A stretch of 64,000 nt of DNA from Ancylomarina subtilis (GCF_004217115.1 NZ_SHKN01000001.1:372001-436000), one strand, 5' to 3'. Shown: positions 26,896-35,805, counted from the stretch's first letter. Made by a program: numbers and translations. Notes: generated from the letters alone by a model not told the origin.

Positions 26896-27348
26896 ATGCC
26901 TCAATCTCTGGTTCAAAACTATGTCCATATTTGTTTTAGCACGAAAGGTCGTTTGCCTTTAATTCAGGATTCAATTCAGGAAGAGTTGTTTGCGTATTTG
27001 GGAGGTGTTTGTAAAAATTTAGAATCGCAACCTATAATTGTTGGAGGAACAAATGATCATGTTCATCTGCTGGTGAAGCTTTCCCGTAAGATGGCTTTAA
27101 TGGATTTGGTTGAAAAAGTAAAAACACATTCCTCGAAATGGATTAAATCGAAGGATCCTAAATTTTCAAATTTCTATTGGCAGCATGGTTATGGTGGTTT
27201 CTCAGTTAATCCCCGTCAGGTTGATCGCGTGGTTGCCTATATTAAAAATCAGAGAGAACATCATCGTAAGGTTTCATTTCAAGAGGAATACAGGCGAGTC
27301 TTAAGAAAGTATAAGATGAATTTTGATGAGCGCTTTTTGTGGGATTAG
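26896..27348 (+). CDS. IS200/RAYT-type Y1 transposase (REP-associated tyrosine transposase candidate)
   Basis: This 150-residue HUH nuclease of the Y1_Tnp family has the metal-binding HUH motif in NDHVHLLVKL and the catalytic Tyr in VVAYIKNQREHH. The C-terminal FQEEYRRVLRKYKMNFDERF is typical of IS200-like proteins of Bacteroidota. No TnpB is present. It is followed at once by about 680 bp of palindromic, REP-like repeats. This is the arrangement of domesticated RAYT enzymes rather than of a mobile IS200, which carries only terminal hairpins. It probably nicks single-stranded REP hairpins. Confidence 0.88.
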   Translation: MPQSLVQNYVHICFSTKGRLPLIQDSIQEELFAYLGGVCKNLESQPIIVGGTNDHVHLLVKLSRKMALMDLVEKVKTHSSKWIKSKDPKFSNFYWQHGYGGFSVNPRQVDRVVAYIKNQREHHRKVSFQEEYRRVLRKYKMNFDERFLWD

Positions 27349-27356
27349 TTAGAGAT

Positions 27357-28035
27357 GACTGCGCACCTTTGGCGCTCATAGCCTTGACGGACTATGTTGA
27401 GTGACGATGCACCTTTGGCGCGCATAGCCTTGACAGGCTATGTTATGTGATGATGCGCCTTTGGCGCTCATAGCCCTTGCTGACTATGTTATGTGATTGC
27501 GCACCTTTGGTACTATCGTATATGTAGCACCAAAGGTGCGGTGTTCTTTAGCCTTGTCATCTTGGACAAGGCTAAAGAGTATGCATGTTCGATTAAGCTC
27601 CGAAGGAGCGGAATCATCGGTGAGTGCTCGGGTGGTGATGTAATCAGTTTTTTTTATGCCTGTGCACCTTGGCGCGCATGGCCCTTACTGACTATGTTAT
27701 GTGATTGCGCACCTTTGGTGCTATGGTATATATAGCACCAAGGGTGCGGTGTTCTTTAGCCTTGTCATCTTGGACAAGGCTAAAGAGTATGCATGTTCGA
27801 TTAAGCTCCCAAGGAGCGGAATCATCGGTGAGTGCTCGGGTGGTGATGTAATCAGTTTTTTTTATGCCTGCGCGCCTTTGGCGCGCATGGCCCTTACTGA
27901 CTATGTTATGTGATTGCGCACCTTTGGTGCTATGGTATATATAGCACCAAAGGTGCGTGTTCTTTAGCCTTGTCAGATAAGACAAGGCTAAATTGTATCG
28001 GCGTTTGGTTTAGCTCCGAAGGAGCGGAATCATCA
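27357..28035. repeat. REP/BIME-like palindromic repeat cluster next to the transposase
   Basis: Three tandem 46-bp units (27357-27402, 27403-27448, 27449-27494) share GCGC-type CCTTTGGCGC palindromes and end in CTATGTTATGT-like tails. Two composite units of 208 and 209 bp (27495-27702, 27703-27911) and a partial third (27912-28035) follow. Each composite unit holds four hairpins: GCACCTTTGGTGC with its mirror at the unit's start, TTTAGCCTTGTC/GACAAGGCTAAA, GCTCCGAAGGAGC, and a closing 46-bp element with CGCCTTTGGCG. Copies are nearly identical, so amplification is recent. Several short overlapping reading frames here are repeat artefacts. Array bounds are accurate to a few bases; the right edge is diffuse. 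Confidence 0.9.
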
Positions 28036-28156
28036 GGAAGCCCCAGGTTGATAATAGGGAGGAGGTGCATTTTCGTGTATAACATACCGGATGCTTTGAC
28101 GCAAATCTTTATCTTTACTCCCTATTATAAAAGACAACAAACCAGAATTGAATCTT

Positions 28157-28417
28157 ATGTCAGAACATTATAAGTTTTTCCAGAATACCCAGTGCGAATA
28201 TTTCCCTTGTCATAAAGTAGAAAATGAGGCGGATTTTAATTGTCTGTTTTGTTTTTGTCCCTTATACATGCTAAAAGATAAGTGCGGGGGGAATTTTAAA
28301 TACACCAATGGTTTTAAAAATTGTGCCGATTGCACCATCCCTCATACCCGAAAATCTCATGAATACATGATGAGCAAGATGGGAGAAGTTTGTAAAGTTG
28401 CAAGCGAGAAGGAGTAA
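28157..28417 (+). CDS. Cysteine-rich small domain protein (PF04071-like)
   Basis: The ATG at 28157 (MSEHYKFFQNTQCEYFPCHK) is preferred to the TTG at 28148. The 86-residue protein has nine Cys in the family pattern: CEYFPCH, DFNCLFCFCPLYML, KCGGNFKYT, and KNCADCTIPH. The spacing suggests a metal-binding (zinc or Fe-S) fold. Such proteins are often found next to cobalamin or anaerobic metabolism genes, but here the neighbours are repeats. The function is unknown. Confidence 0.85.
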   Translation: MSEHYKFFQNTQCEYFPCHKVENEADFNCLFCFCPLYMLKDKCGGNFKYTNGFKNCADCTIPHTRKSHEYMMSKMGEVCKVASEKE

Positions 28418-28558
28418 TTTTTTGTGACCAGCTACTTTGCTGATGCCACCAATCTGACTCCAAATACCGATTATTATTTTAGACCTTACGCCAAGTATGC
28501 TGATGGCAGCACAAGTTATGGCGGCACCCATACAATTGTTATACGTACAAGAAGTTAG
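28418..28558 (+). pseudogene. Orphan C-terminal fragment of a fibronectin-III-like protein
   Basis: Directly after the TAA of the Cys-rich gene, and in the same frame, 46 codons read FFVTSYFADATNL, then TPNTDYYFRPYAKYADG, and end at TAG (28556-28558). The pattern L-TPNT-YYFR-YA is the F and G strand region of an Fn3 domain from a secreted repeat protein. There is no proper start and nothing of the rest of the gene, so it is probably a remnant left by a deletion or insertion. A chance reading frame is less likely given the clean Fn3 signature. Confidence 0.55.
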
Positions 28559-28707
28559 TTTTTTCTCCCTTTTAGGGGAGACACAGAGGGGTGTTTGAAA
28601 CCTAATTCCTTGCAGCAGCCCAACGAGTAAGCTCACAATTGTATTTTTTTTTCGCTCAAGCCGTTGGACTTCAATTTTGTGAGCTCGTGAGAGAGCTTAA
28701 ATTATAA
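28559..28707. other. Intergenic stretch with several inverted repeats
   Basis: TCTCCC/GGGGAGA forms a small hairpin at 28564-28581. AGCTCACAA (28630-28638) is complementary to TTGTGAGCT (28677-28685). CCAACG and CGTTGG are interleaved with these, so the order would allow a pseudoknot-like fold. I see no gene. Confidence 0.35.
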
Positions 28708-28750
28708 AACAAGCCTCGCAGTGTTTTTCGCATTGCGGGGCTTGTTTCTT
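28708..28750. terminator. Terminator, probably for the minus-strand gene
   Basis: AACAAGCC...GCA (28708-28720) pairs with TGC...GGCTTGTT (28733-28746), a 13-bp stem with one bulge or wobble. It lies 20 bp beyond the stop of the 28768-29400 gene and could work on both strands. Confidence 0.75.
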
Positions 28751-28767
28751 TTCGCCACTCATCATCA

Positions 28768-29400
28768 TTATTCTATTGGACTCAGAACCACTCTAACAAT
28801 TTCCGATTGCTTACCCACCTTTACACCATTGTGAATATAATAGGCATAGTATTCTCTAATCTCAGTCAGTTTGGGATTTTTGCGCGGACGGGTGTCATTG
28901 AAACCCGATGTTTTCACCGTGGTTTGAAAATCGTATTCCCCATCGTTGATTTTTCCGAATAGAATAATGCCATTCAAAGGATATTTTGTAAAGCTGATGT
29001 GGGGGATACCACCCACTTCTTTTACTTTTAAATCGGGTTTTTTATTGTTTGTCGACTCATTTTTGGTTTCGTTAACCAAACCCAGATCCAGTTGCGTTTC
29101 AGGACTAATACTTGGCATATCGTCAATTAGTTTTTTATACCCCCTCAAAGCTTTTTCAACCGGAGGATGCCCCTGAGTAAAGATAATTCGGGAATCATGA
29201 GCCGTTTGTTGGTCCATGTTTTTTTGCTCGTATCGCGACTTATCTCCCTGAAGTAGTTGAATTAAGTTTTCTGTAGCTTCTTTAGGTAAAACGCCATCAG
29301 CGACGAGTTGAGGTGCTTTATCGAGAAAATTATCTCGTTTTCTGGCAAAGCCTGTTTCACTGCTTTCAATGAAACTTTTTTTTACAGGTATTTGTACCAT
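28768..29400 (-). CDS. Hypothetical protein
   Basis: This 210-residue protein has no signal peptide or membrane segment and I do not recognise its family. The N-terminal half is helical and charged (FARKRDNFLDKAPQLVADGV). The C-terminal half looks like a beta domain (GIPHISFTKYPLNGIILFGK ... YYAYYIHNGVKVGKQSEIVR), reminiscent of an Fn3-like fold with a YxAYY strand. It has a hairpin terminator behind it and about 1 kb of non-coding DNA upstream. Similar helical-plus-beta proteins occur as paralogues in Bacteroidota, but I cannot name one. Confidence 0.7.
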   Translation of the reverse strand: MVQIPVKKSFIESSETGFARKRDNFLDKAPQLVADGVLPKEATENLIQLLQGDKSRYEQKNMDQQTAHDSRIIFTQGHPPVEKALRGYKKLIDDMPSISPETQLDLGLVNETKNESTNNKKPDLKVKEVGGIPHISFTKYPLNGIILFGKINDGEYDFQTTVKTSGFNDTRPRKNPKLTEIREYYAYYIHNGVKVGKQSEIVRVVLSPIE

Positions 29401-30376
29401 GTCTTCAAAATTTAAATTGAACGTATTAATCAGGATTGTATAATAAAGTTATTAAAGAAGTTTTTATGGAAATAAATTTTTCATGAAATAATTTAACTTT
29501 GAGCAACTTAACACCCCTTAAATACTGGGCTTGTAGAATGAAATTTTTTTTGTCTAACGAGGGGCATTTCAAGGTATTTTTGCCTGTTTTTTATTTTACA
29601 TTTTGTAAATGCGCGTTTTGTTAAATTGTGAAAGGCCCGTAAACAGGGAAAATGCCAAGGATTAATGAAGATGGACAGCTTCCGTTTAGGCCCGTAAAAA
29701 TAGGTGGTTGAGCACTTTTGGTAGTAATGCTTTGAAAAATGACGTTTTGCTCGTTTTAAATATTTAGTTAATTAATAGTATTTCTTAATAATCTCTATAT
29801 AGCTTGGATTTATTGATGTTTTATTCAATTTGAGCTTTTTCTGAAAAAAACGCAGTGAAAGTCTTTTTTTTGAGAATTCCATTAATTTACAATTTGTAAA
29901 ACGCAGTTTAGGATTTATAAAATGCATTTTAGGATTTGTAAAACGCAGTTTTGAAATTAATTTGGGTCATTTTGGAGCTGTAAATTGACCAAACTGAGTC
30001 GATTTTGCCTCAGGACAATTTGTAACATGCTGTTTGAGAATTGTAAAATGCAGTTTGAAAATTGTCAGAGGGTCAAATTGAAAGCTAAAATGCTCTATAT
30101 TTTCTGATTTTCCCCCTTCCCAATTTGACAAAAACGCTTTTATTATGAAGAGTGATTCTATTTTACATCCGTTTATAGTTTTACTTCCTGTCAGAATACT
30201 GTTTAATTCAGATAATTTTTAATTTTAGTGAGCCAAATTCATAGGTGTTCTTATCCCTCCAATTGGGTGGTGTAACAACACCTTTTCAAAAGATATATAA
30301 AAGAAATAACATCCATATTGATGTTATACAATTGTTAGGCGCAATTAAACCCTAAAACAACCATAAAATAATATAT
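29401..30376. other. Non-coding AT-rich region upstream of the Hachiman genes
   Basis: Nearly 1 kb without a convincing gene on either strand. It contains a degenerate 21-bp repeat (29892-30101, listed separately) and a related single copy near 29593. The hairpins AGGTGTT/AACACCT (30243-30283) and TAACATC/GATGTTA (30307-30326) lie further right. A GTTAGGC box (30334-30340) that resembles the right end of an attC site sits 37 bp before hamA. The hamA promoter should be in the last part but no exact TAnnTTTG is seen. Confidence 0.6.
29892..30101. repeat. Degenerate 21-bp periodic repeat array
   Basis: Three clear tandem units start at 29892, 29913 and 29934 (consensus ATTTGTAAAACGCAGTTTAG). 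Two more start at 30018 and 30039 (as in AATTGTAAAATGCAGTTTGA). The gap between the groups is 84 bp, exactly four units, and decayed copies can be traced there and on to 30101. Read on the minus strand each unit is a heptad such as PKLRFTN or PKMHFIN, so a decayed coding repeat is one explanation. Protein-binding iterons phased at two helical turns are another. Confidence 0.65.
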
Positions 30377-31195
30377 ATGCCATGGAGCTCGGAACATACA
30401 AATTGGTTTTCAAGAATTGATTCTGATTTAAAATCTAAAGATGGAAAAGAGATTTGTCTGTTGGAATACAATCACGACCTAACTGATAAAGCCATATTAT
30501 CAAAATGGGCTAAGCACTTTAGAAATCATTATTGTTTTGATAACGAAATTGATTTTTTGAGGGATGGAACAGGCTTGTCTAGGAAAGAATTTTTGGTTCA
30601 ATTAAAATTCCCAACAGAAGCAAGAGGTTTTGGCCCAGGTATAAGGTCCGGAGATTTTAGTGAAATTTTAGTGGCTGATTATATAGAGTATATCTTAGGT
30701 TATTGGGTTCCACGTACACGCTATGGGAATAAAACAATTCGAGATGAATCAACTAAAGGAACTGATTTAATAGGCTTTAAGCTCTATGATGAAAATAAAA
30801 CCCCCAAAGATATTCTTAAAATGTTTGAGGTTAAAGCTCAATATTCAGGCAACGAAGCTAATCCAAGATTACAGGATGCAATTGATGATTCTATTAAAGA
30901 TGATTTAAGAAAAGCTGAATCCTTAAATGCTATAAAACAAAGGTTATTCGATAAAGGAAAAACTGAAGAAGCCCAAAAAATAGCAAGATTTCAAAACAAA
31001 GTTGATACTCCATATACTTTAGAATATGGTGTTGCAGCTTTATATTCGAATGATATTTATGATGAAGATGTCATAATAAATTCAGATACATCTGCTCATC
31101 CATTTAATTCAGCACTTTTCCTTATTGTAATAAAAGGAGATGATATGATGAAATTAGTGCATAAACTTTATGAAATTGCAGCTGATGAATCCTAG
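30377..31195 (+). CDS. hamA: HamA, DUF1837 nuclease-like effector of the Hachiman defence system
   Basis: This 272-residue DUF1837 protein is encoded directly before, and overlapping, a large helicase, the defining pair of Hachiman anti-phage systems. A PD-(D/E)xK-like core is visible: Glu96 in GDFSEILVADYIEYILG, Asp130 in KGTDLIGF and E151-V-K153 in FEVKAQ, so the nuclease should be active. In the known system HamA is held inactive by HamB and degrades DNA when HamB detects aberrant DNA. The C-terminus (YGVAALYSNDIYDED) is the usual DUF1837 end. The region is more AT-rich than the flanking core genes, which supports horizontal origin. Confidence 0.88.
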   Translation: MPWSSEHTNWFSRIDSDLKSKDGKEICLLEYNHDLTDKAILSKWAKHFRNHYCFDNEIDFLRDGTGLSRKEFLVQLKFPTEARGFGPGIRSGDFSEILVADYIEYILGYWVPRTRYGNKTIRDESTKGTDLIGFKLYDENKTPKDILKMFEVKAQYSGNEANPRLQDAIDDSIKDDLRKAESLNAIKQRLFDKGKTEEAQKIARFQNKVDTPYTLEYGVAALYSNDIYDEDVIINSDTSAHPFNSALFLIVIKGDDMMKLVHKLYEIAADES

Positions 31196-34100
31196 AACTC
31201 AATCATATAATTTACTTGGTGTAACACGTTCAAAGGCAAAAATGTTTGAATTTGATATTCCTGAACGCTATCATTTAGAGCTAACCCGTAATCCTTCTGA
31301 GTTACTATCCTTAACAATAGGGTTGATTGGAGATTATGGAAAGATAAAAAAAAGTGAATTAACTGAGTCTATTGTCAAAAATTACATGAAGAATTTAATT
31401 TTTTCTGCTCAATTCTTTGATTCATTTGTAGAAACTAGACTTGATGATAAAAATTCTAATTATTTTCTTTTAATTGGTGCTGCATCTTATTATTTGGCGG
31501 ATTTTCAGGGGAACGCGAAAGTATTATCTAATAAAATAGTTGAGTCCGAACTTGATTTAGGATGTGAGGGGTTAGAACACCTACTTTATAATATCTTAAA
31601 TGATTCTTTAGAATCCTATTCAGTTTCAAAATCCGCTTTTTTCTCTATCATTAATGATTTTAAAGCTCAATTAATATCATTTTTTACTAGCGGAAATAAT
31701 CGTAAACAAATTTTAGAAACACTTGATAATTTATGTCATTTAATTTACGAAGGAGGAACAGATAGGCAATTATTACTAGTCGATATATTACGTGCAGTTG
31801 TAAAGAAAAGCCTTTACAATTCATCGTGGAGTAGTCTTCAGAGGTATACAAATATTAACAAAGATAAATGGAGTAGTACCATACAAAATGGAGACTTCAT
31901 AAAGGAGTTTTGGCCATCTCAAAAATTACTCGGAGAAAAGGGTATTTATAAAGGTAAATCGGCTGTTATTCAAATGCCAACAAGTGCAGGAAAAACAAAG
32001 TCCCTTGAAATTATTATACGCAGTAGCTTTTATTCGGGAAGAACAAAAATGGCCGTAATTGTTGCTCCATTTAGGGCACTTTGTTCTGAGATAAAAAACA
32101 GTCTCCAAGATACTTTCAAAAATGAAAACATCAATATTGACGAACCTTCTGATGCTTTACAGAATGATTTTAGCTTTATAGAAGATTTTGATTTTGAAGA
32201 ATCAAACCTCGTCCTAGTATTAACTCCTGAGAAGTTTATATATATAATTAGAAATAGTCCAGAGTTAGTTCAACAAATTGGTCTTCTAATCTATGATGAA
32301 GGCCACCAATTTGATAATGGAATTAGAGGTGTAACATATGAGTTACTTTTATCATCGCTAAAGAATAAGGTAAAAGAAGATACTCAAGTTATTTTGATTT
32401 CTGCTGTGATAAATAATGCATCTGCTATCGGGGATTGGTTAATTGAACGTGATAAAGAGATAATTACTGGATTTGATTTACTTCCGACCTACAGAACGGT
32501 AAGCTTTGCCAATTGGACAACACGCCTTGGCAGGTTGCAATATGTCCATAGTGATAATGCAAATAAAGTTGAGTTTTATGTTCCAAGAGTTATTGAACAA
32601 ACAACTTTTCCGCTGAGAGGTCGTGAAAGAAATCAGCGCATGTTTCCTGAGAAGAATGATGGTAAATCTATCGCTTTATATTTAGCCTTGAAGCTTGTAA
32701 AGAATGGTGCTGTAGCTATCTTCTGTGGTTCTAAACTTTCAGTAAAATCAATATCGGAGAAAGTTTTGGATATTACAGAAAGGGGGTTTGATACAGGAAA
32801 ACCTATACTTGCATCAAGTATGGATGAAGTAGAGAAATTAACATATCTTCATCAGAAGCACTTAGGTAATGACCATTATATGACCCGTTGTTCTAAATTA
32901 GGAATATACTCTCATAGTGGCTTTACTTCTGAGGGGTTGAGGCTAGCAATTGAATTCGCTATGCAAGAAGACAAAATTAAATTTGTTATATGCACATCGA
33001 CGCTTGCTCAAGGAGTGAATTTACCAATCAGATATCTCATGATTACAAGCTTTTATCAAGCCGATTCGAAAATTAAAACACGAGATTTTCACAATCTTAT
33101 TGGAAGAGCAGGAAGAGCAGGAATGCATACTGAAGGGAGTATAATATTTACTGATACAGAACTGTTTGATAAGAGAAACAATAATAGAGAAAAGTGGAAA
33201 TGGGAAAACGCTATTGATATGCTCGACCCAGTAAATTCAGAGCCTTGTGGTAGTACATTGCTGACTATATTTGAACCACTTTACAGCGACGACAAGAATT
33301 ATAGTGTTGCTATAAGTCCATTGGAATTAGTGAGTGCATACGTAGATAGTCCAGAAGCAATTCATAAGCTTCCTAAAGATTTTGCAGAAGAACACTCTGA
33401 ATCAAATTTCTCAGTTAATGGCCTGAATAAACAACTTAGTAATAAACTTGACATTATCGCTGCTATTGAAAGTTATTTAATGGCATATTGGATTGATTTC
33501 GGGCTTGGTACTGATTCGGATATAATTGAAAAAGTTGCAATGGGTACTTTGGCATATAGTATATCAGATGACAAACAGAAGGAACAATTAAAAGAATTAT
33601 TTAGAGTTTTAGCCGAAAATATAAGTAAGAAGGTCACTTCAGATGAGAAAAGGATATCTTTTGGTCGTACATTATTAGGTGTAGAAGATATTCTTCAAAT
33701 AGAGGCATGGACTTTTGAAAATATTGACAAACTAATAGAATCTGAAACTGATGACGAATTATTTGAAGTTTTGTGGACGATATTATACGAAAAGGCGCCT
33801 GTCAGTATAAAAAAATTAACACCAGCCGATTCAGCTTTTGAATTGACAAACCATTGGCTAAAAGGATACACGTTTAACGAATTACTTGCTTCTATATCAG
33901 CCAATGTTAAATATAAGGCTGGTAAACAAAGAAGGACTGTAACAATGGAGCATATAATTGACATTTGTCACAATACTTATTCCTTTGGATTGACTTTGAT
34001 AATTGGTGCAATTTCTGAGGTCATCAAACTCATGAAAAATGATGAATATGATAATATTTTAAAAAAATTGGACTTAATTCAAAAAATGATGAAGTATGGG

Positions 34101-34310
34101 TTACCTAGTAGATTATCAATTTCATTATATGAATTAGGGTTTGCAGACAGGGTTGTTGCTTCTGAGCTTGCCAGTAAATTTGATTATTTCTCATATTATA
34201 GAACTGAATTAAAAGATAATTTAAAAGCAAATAAAAGTGAGGTTGAAGCATTTTTAAGTAAATACCCTTCTTATTTTACAGCGGTGAATAATATAATTTG
34301 TAATGAATAA
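31170..34310 (+). CDS. hamB: HamB, superfamily 2 helicase of the Hachiman defence system
   Basis: This 1046-residue DExH helicase has Walker A PTSAGKT (270-276), Walker B DEGH (376-379) and motif III-like ISAVINNA. It also has ICTSTLAQGVNLPIRYLMIT and motif VI IGRAGRAG (644-651). The N-terminal 250 residues and the long C-terminal part are helical. The first ATG (31170) overlaps hamA by 26 bp; another ATG at 31185 is equally good, since conservation begins near YNLLGVTRSKAKMFEF. HamB loads on DNA ends or single strands and releases HamA. The stop is 4 bp before an attC-like GCCTAAC box. Confidence 0.9.
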   Translation: MKLQLMNPRTQSYNLLGVTRSKAKMFEFDIPERYHLELTRNPSELLSLTIGLIGDYGKIKKSELTESIVKNYMKNLIFSAQFFDSFVETRLDDKNSNYFLLIGAASYYLADFQGNAKVLSNKIVESELDLGCEGLEHLLYNILNDSLESYSVSKSAFFSIINDFKAQLISFFTSGNNRKQILETLDNLCHLIYEGGTDRQLLLVDILRAVVKKSLYNSSWSSLQRYTNINKDKWSSTIQNGDFIKEFWPSQKLLGEKGIYKGKSAVIQMPTSAGKTKSLEIIIRSSFYSGRTKMAVIVAPFRALCSEIKNSLQDTFKNENINIDEPSDALQNDFSFIEDFDFEESNLVLVLTPEKFIYIIRNSPELVQQIGLLIYDEGHQFDNGIRGVTYELLLSSLKNKVKEDTQVILISAVINNASAIGDWLIERDKEIITGFDLLPTYRTVSFANWTTRLGRLQYVHSDNANKVEFYVPRVIEQTTFPLRGRERNQRMFPEKNDGKSIALYLALKLVKNGAVAIFCGSKLSVKSISEKVLDITERGFDTGKPILASSMDEVEKLTYLHQKHLGNDHYMTRCSKLGIYSHSGFTSEGLRLAIEFAMQEDKIKFVICTSTLAQGVNLPIRYLMITSFYQADSKIKTRDFHNLIGRAGRAGMHTEGSIIFTDTELFDKRNNNREKWKWENAIDMLDPVNSEPCGSTLLTIFEPLYSDDKNYSVAISPLELVSAYVDSPEAIHKLPKDFAEEHSESNFSVNGLNKQLSNKLDIIAAIESYLMAYWIDFGLGTDSDIIEKVAMGTLAYSISDDKQKEQLKELFRVLAENISKKVTSDEKRISFGRTLLGVEDILQIEAWTFENIDKLIESETDDELFEVLWTILYEKAPVSIKKLTPADSAFELTNHWLKGYTFNELLASISANVKYKAGKQRRTVTMEHIIDICHNTYSFGLTLIIGAISEVIKLMKNDEYDNILKKLDLIQKMMKYGLPSRLSISLYELGFADRVVASELASKFDYFSYYRTELKDNLKANKSEVEAFLSKYPSYFTAVNNIICNE

Positions 34311-34312
34311 AA

Positions 34313-34448
34313 GCGCCTAACATTTTGTATAAGTAATGGCAGGCAAAGTGCTATATATTAAGGTTTGTAGTCCGCTCAAACTGCATAGCGGTTTGACAGA
34401 AAAGTGCCACGCAATCTGCCACTACTCATACAAGTGGCCGTTATGCAC
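34313..34448. repeat. attC-like long inverted repeat after hamB
   Basis: It begins with GCCTAAC (34315-34321), 4 bp after the hamB stop, and ends with GTTATGC (34440-34446). Within it TTGTATAAGTAATGGCAG near the left matches the complement of CTGCCACTACTCATACAA near the right at 16 of 18 positions. The layout (R''-L''-centre-L'-R', about 130 bp, right after a stop codon) is that of an integron attC site, though the right box deviates from GTTRRRY at one base. Confidence 0.5.
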
Positions 34449-34465
34449 AATTAATAATAACAACT

Positions 34466-35590
34466 ATGAAATACATTATTTTTCTTTTCTTCCTTCAACT
34501 TGGATTTTATTCATATTCGCAAGAATATTATAAAGGAACTTTAAATTATAAAATCAGCCTGTCTTTTAATAAGGCATCGGATAGTATTAAGTATTATGGA
34601 GACTGGGAAAAGTATAGTCCAGAGCTTCTAAAAATATTCTCGTCACCAGTATCTGAGAAATATCTAGTGAAAAAGGACACAGTCTTGATTTACCAGTTTT
34701 TAAAAGAAGATGTTCAAGCGCAATACATTTTAATTTCTACTAAGAATAAACTTGATAGATTAGATGTTACTTCTGGTCAGATAAACAAATGGGGTGATTT
34801 TTCACCCAAGAAGTATTTAAAATTTAATAGCTATAAGAGAATAGCTGATGAAGATGAAATTATATTGCAAAAGGAGTGCTCGGTCTGGCTTTCAACTTCG
34901 AAAAATGGTTGGCGAAAAGTTTGGTTAACTAATATTGATGAAAAGCTACCTTCAACTGAAGGATCACAGATATTTTTAGATGGGAAATTAATTCTAAAAC
35001 AAGTAAGCTTTTTCAATGATGGGCGAATAATAACAAAACAAATTGCTAATAGGGGAAGCCTATCAGAAAGTAATTTTGGTAAGCTAATTGGTGCTCACAA
35101 TAAAATTGATATTAAATCGAAATACCTTCCTATTGCAGATAATTCGGAATATCATGATAAAGCACTTAAAAAAGGAGATTTAGCACCCAATTTGCATTAC
35201 AGGAATATTTTTGAAAACAAGTTGAGTTGTCTTTATGAATCAACCCAAAAGAGTAAGTATACAATTATAGAACTTTGGGGTACTTGGTGTGTGCCATGTT
35301 TGCTCGCTACCGAGAAAATAAAAATGTTGAGGAAGAAATTTAAAGCTGAACATTTAAGTATCATTTCTCTAAACTGTAGGGACAGAAACATTGAAAAGGT
35401 GAAATCTGTTATTGAGAAGAAGGATATGAAATGGGAACATGGTTATACAACTGAAAAATTGACTTCAATTTTTAATAAAAAAAGATCCTATCCTAAATTA
35501 CTAATCTTGGATAATAATAACAAAGTATTATTCATTGGAAATCCACAGACTGATATTGATGAAATTGAAGCAATTATTGCAGGAAAGTAA
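34466..35590 (+). CDS. Exported thioredoxin-like (TlpA/ResA-type) protein with unknown N-terminal domain
   Basis: A signal peptide (MKYIIFLFFLQLGFYSYSQ) precedes about 220 residues of unrecognised beta-rich sequence. A C-terminal thioredoxin fold (about 240-374) then shows the redox motif WGTWCVPCLLATEKI and the cis-Pro region RSYPKLLILD. Such proteins reduce or exchange disulfides in the periplasm. It is a single gene flanked on both sides by long inverted repeats, unlike a normal operon member. The substrate is unknown. Confidence 0.85.
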   Translation: MKYIIFLFFLQLGFYSYSQEYYKGTLNYKISLSFNKASDSIKYYGDWEKYSPELLKIFSSPVSEKYLVKKDTVLIYQFLKEDVQAQYILISTKNKLDRLDVTSGQINKWGDFSPKKYLKFNSYKRIADEDEIILQKECSVWLSTSKNGWRKVWLTNIDEKLPSTEGSQIFLDGKLILKQVSFFNDGRIITKQIANRGSLSESNFGKLIGAHNKIDIKSKYLPIADNSEYHDKALKKGDLAPNLHYRNIFENKLSCLYESTQKSKYTIIELWGTWCVPCLLATEKIKMLRKKFKAEHLSIISLNCRDRNIEKVKSVIEKKDMKWEHGYTTEKLTSIFNKKRSYPKLLILDNNNKVLFIGNPQTDIDEIEAIIAGK

Positions 35591-35592
35591 AA

Positions 35593-35760
35593 GTGCATAA
35601 CATACGCTATATACCATAGGCGGGTAGTGGGTTTCGAAGGTTTTATGCTTTTAATGAGCAACGGCAAGGGAACCATTTTAGAATAGTTATAGTTAAATGT
35701 AATCCTAAAATAGCTTTATATATAATTCAACTAAGGGTTACATAGCTCCATTCGTTAGGC
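35593..35760. repeat. attC-like long inverted repeat
   Basis: GCATAAC (35595-35601), 5 bp after the previous stop, and GTTAGGC (35754-35760), 46 bp before the next start, mark the ends. GCTATATACC on the left corresponds to the complement of GGTTACATAGC on the right with small gaps. ATACCATAGGC (35611-35621) recurs in the element at 40451. Confidence 0.45.
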
Positions 35761-35805
35761 TTCATGCAAAGAAATCAAGTCAATAAAATATTAAAACTTA
35801 AAATA

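Noticed and set aside
27357-28035. Possible CRISPR array
   Set aside because: Units are tandem and contiguous or composite, without constant repeats separated by unique spacers, and no cas gene is near.
27493-28173. Several short frames beginning MIAHLW on the plus strand and one on the minus strand
   Set aside because: They translate the REP-like repeats and repeat with them; there is no independent coding signal.
34336-34533. 65-codon plus-strand frame in the repeat behind hamB
   Set aside because: It runs through the inverted repeat and overlaps the start of the thioredoxin-like gene in another frame.
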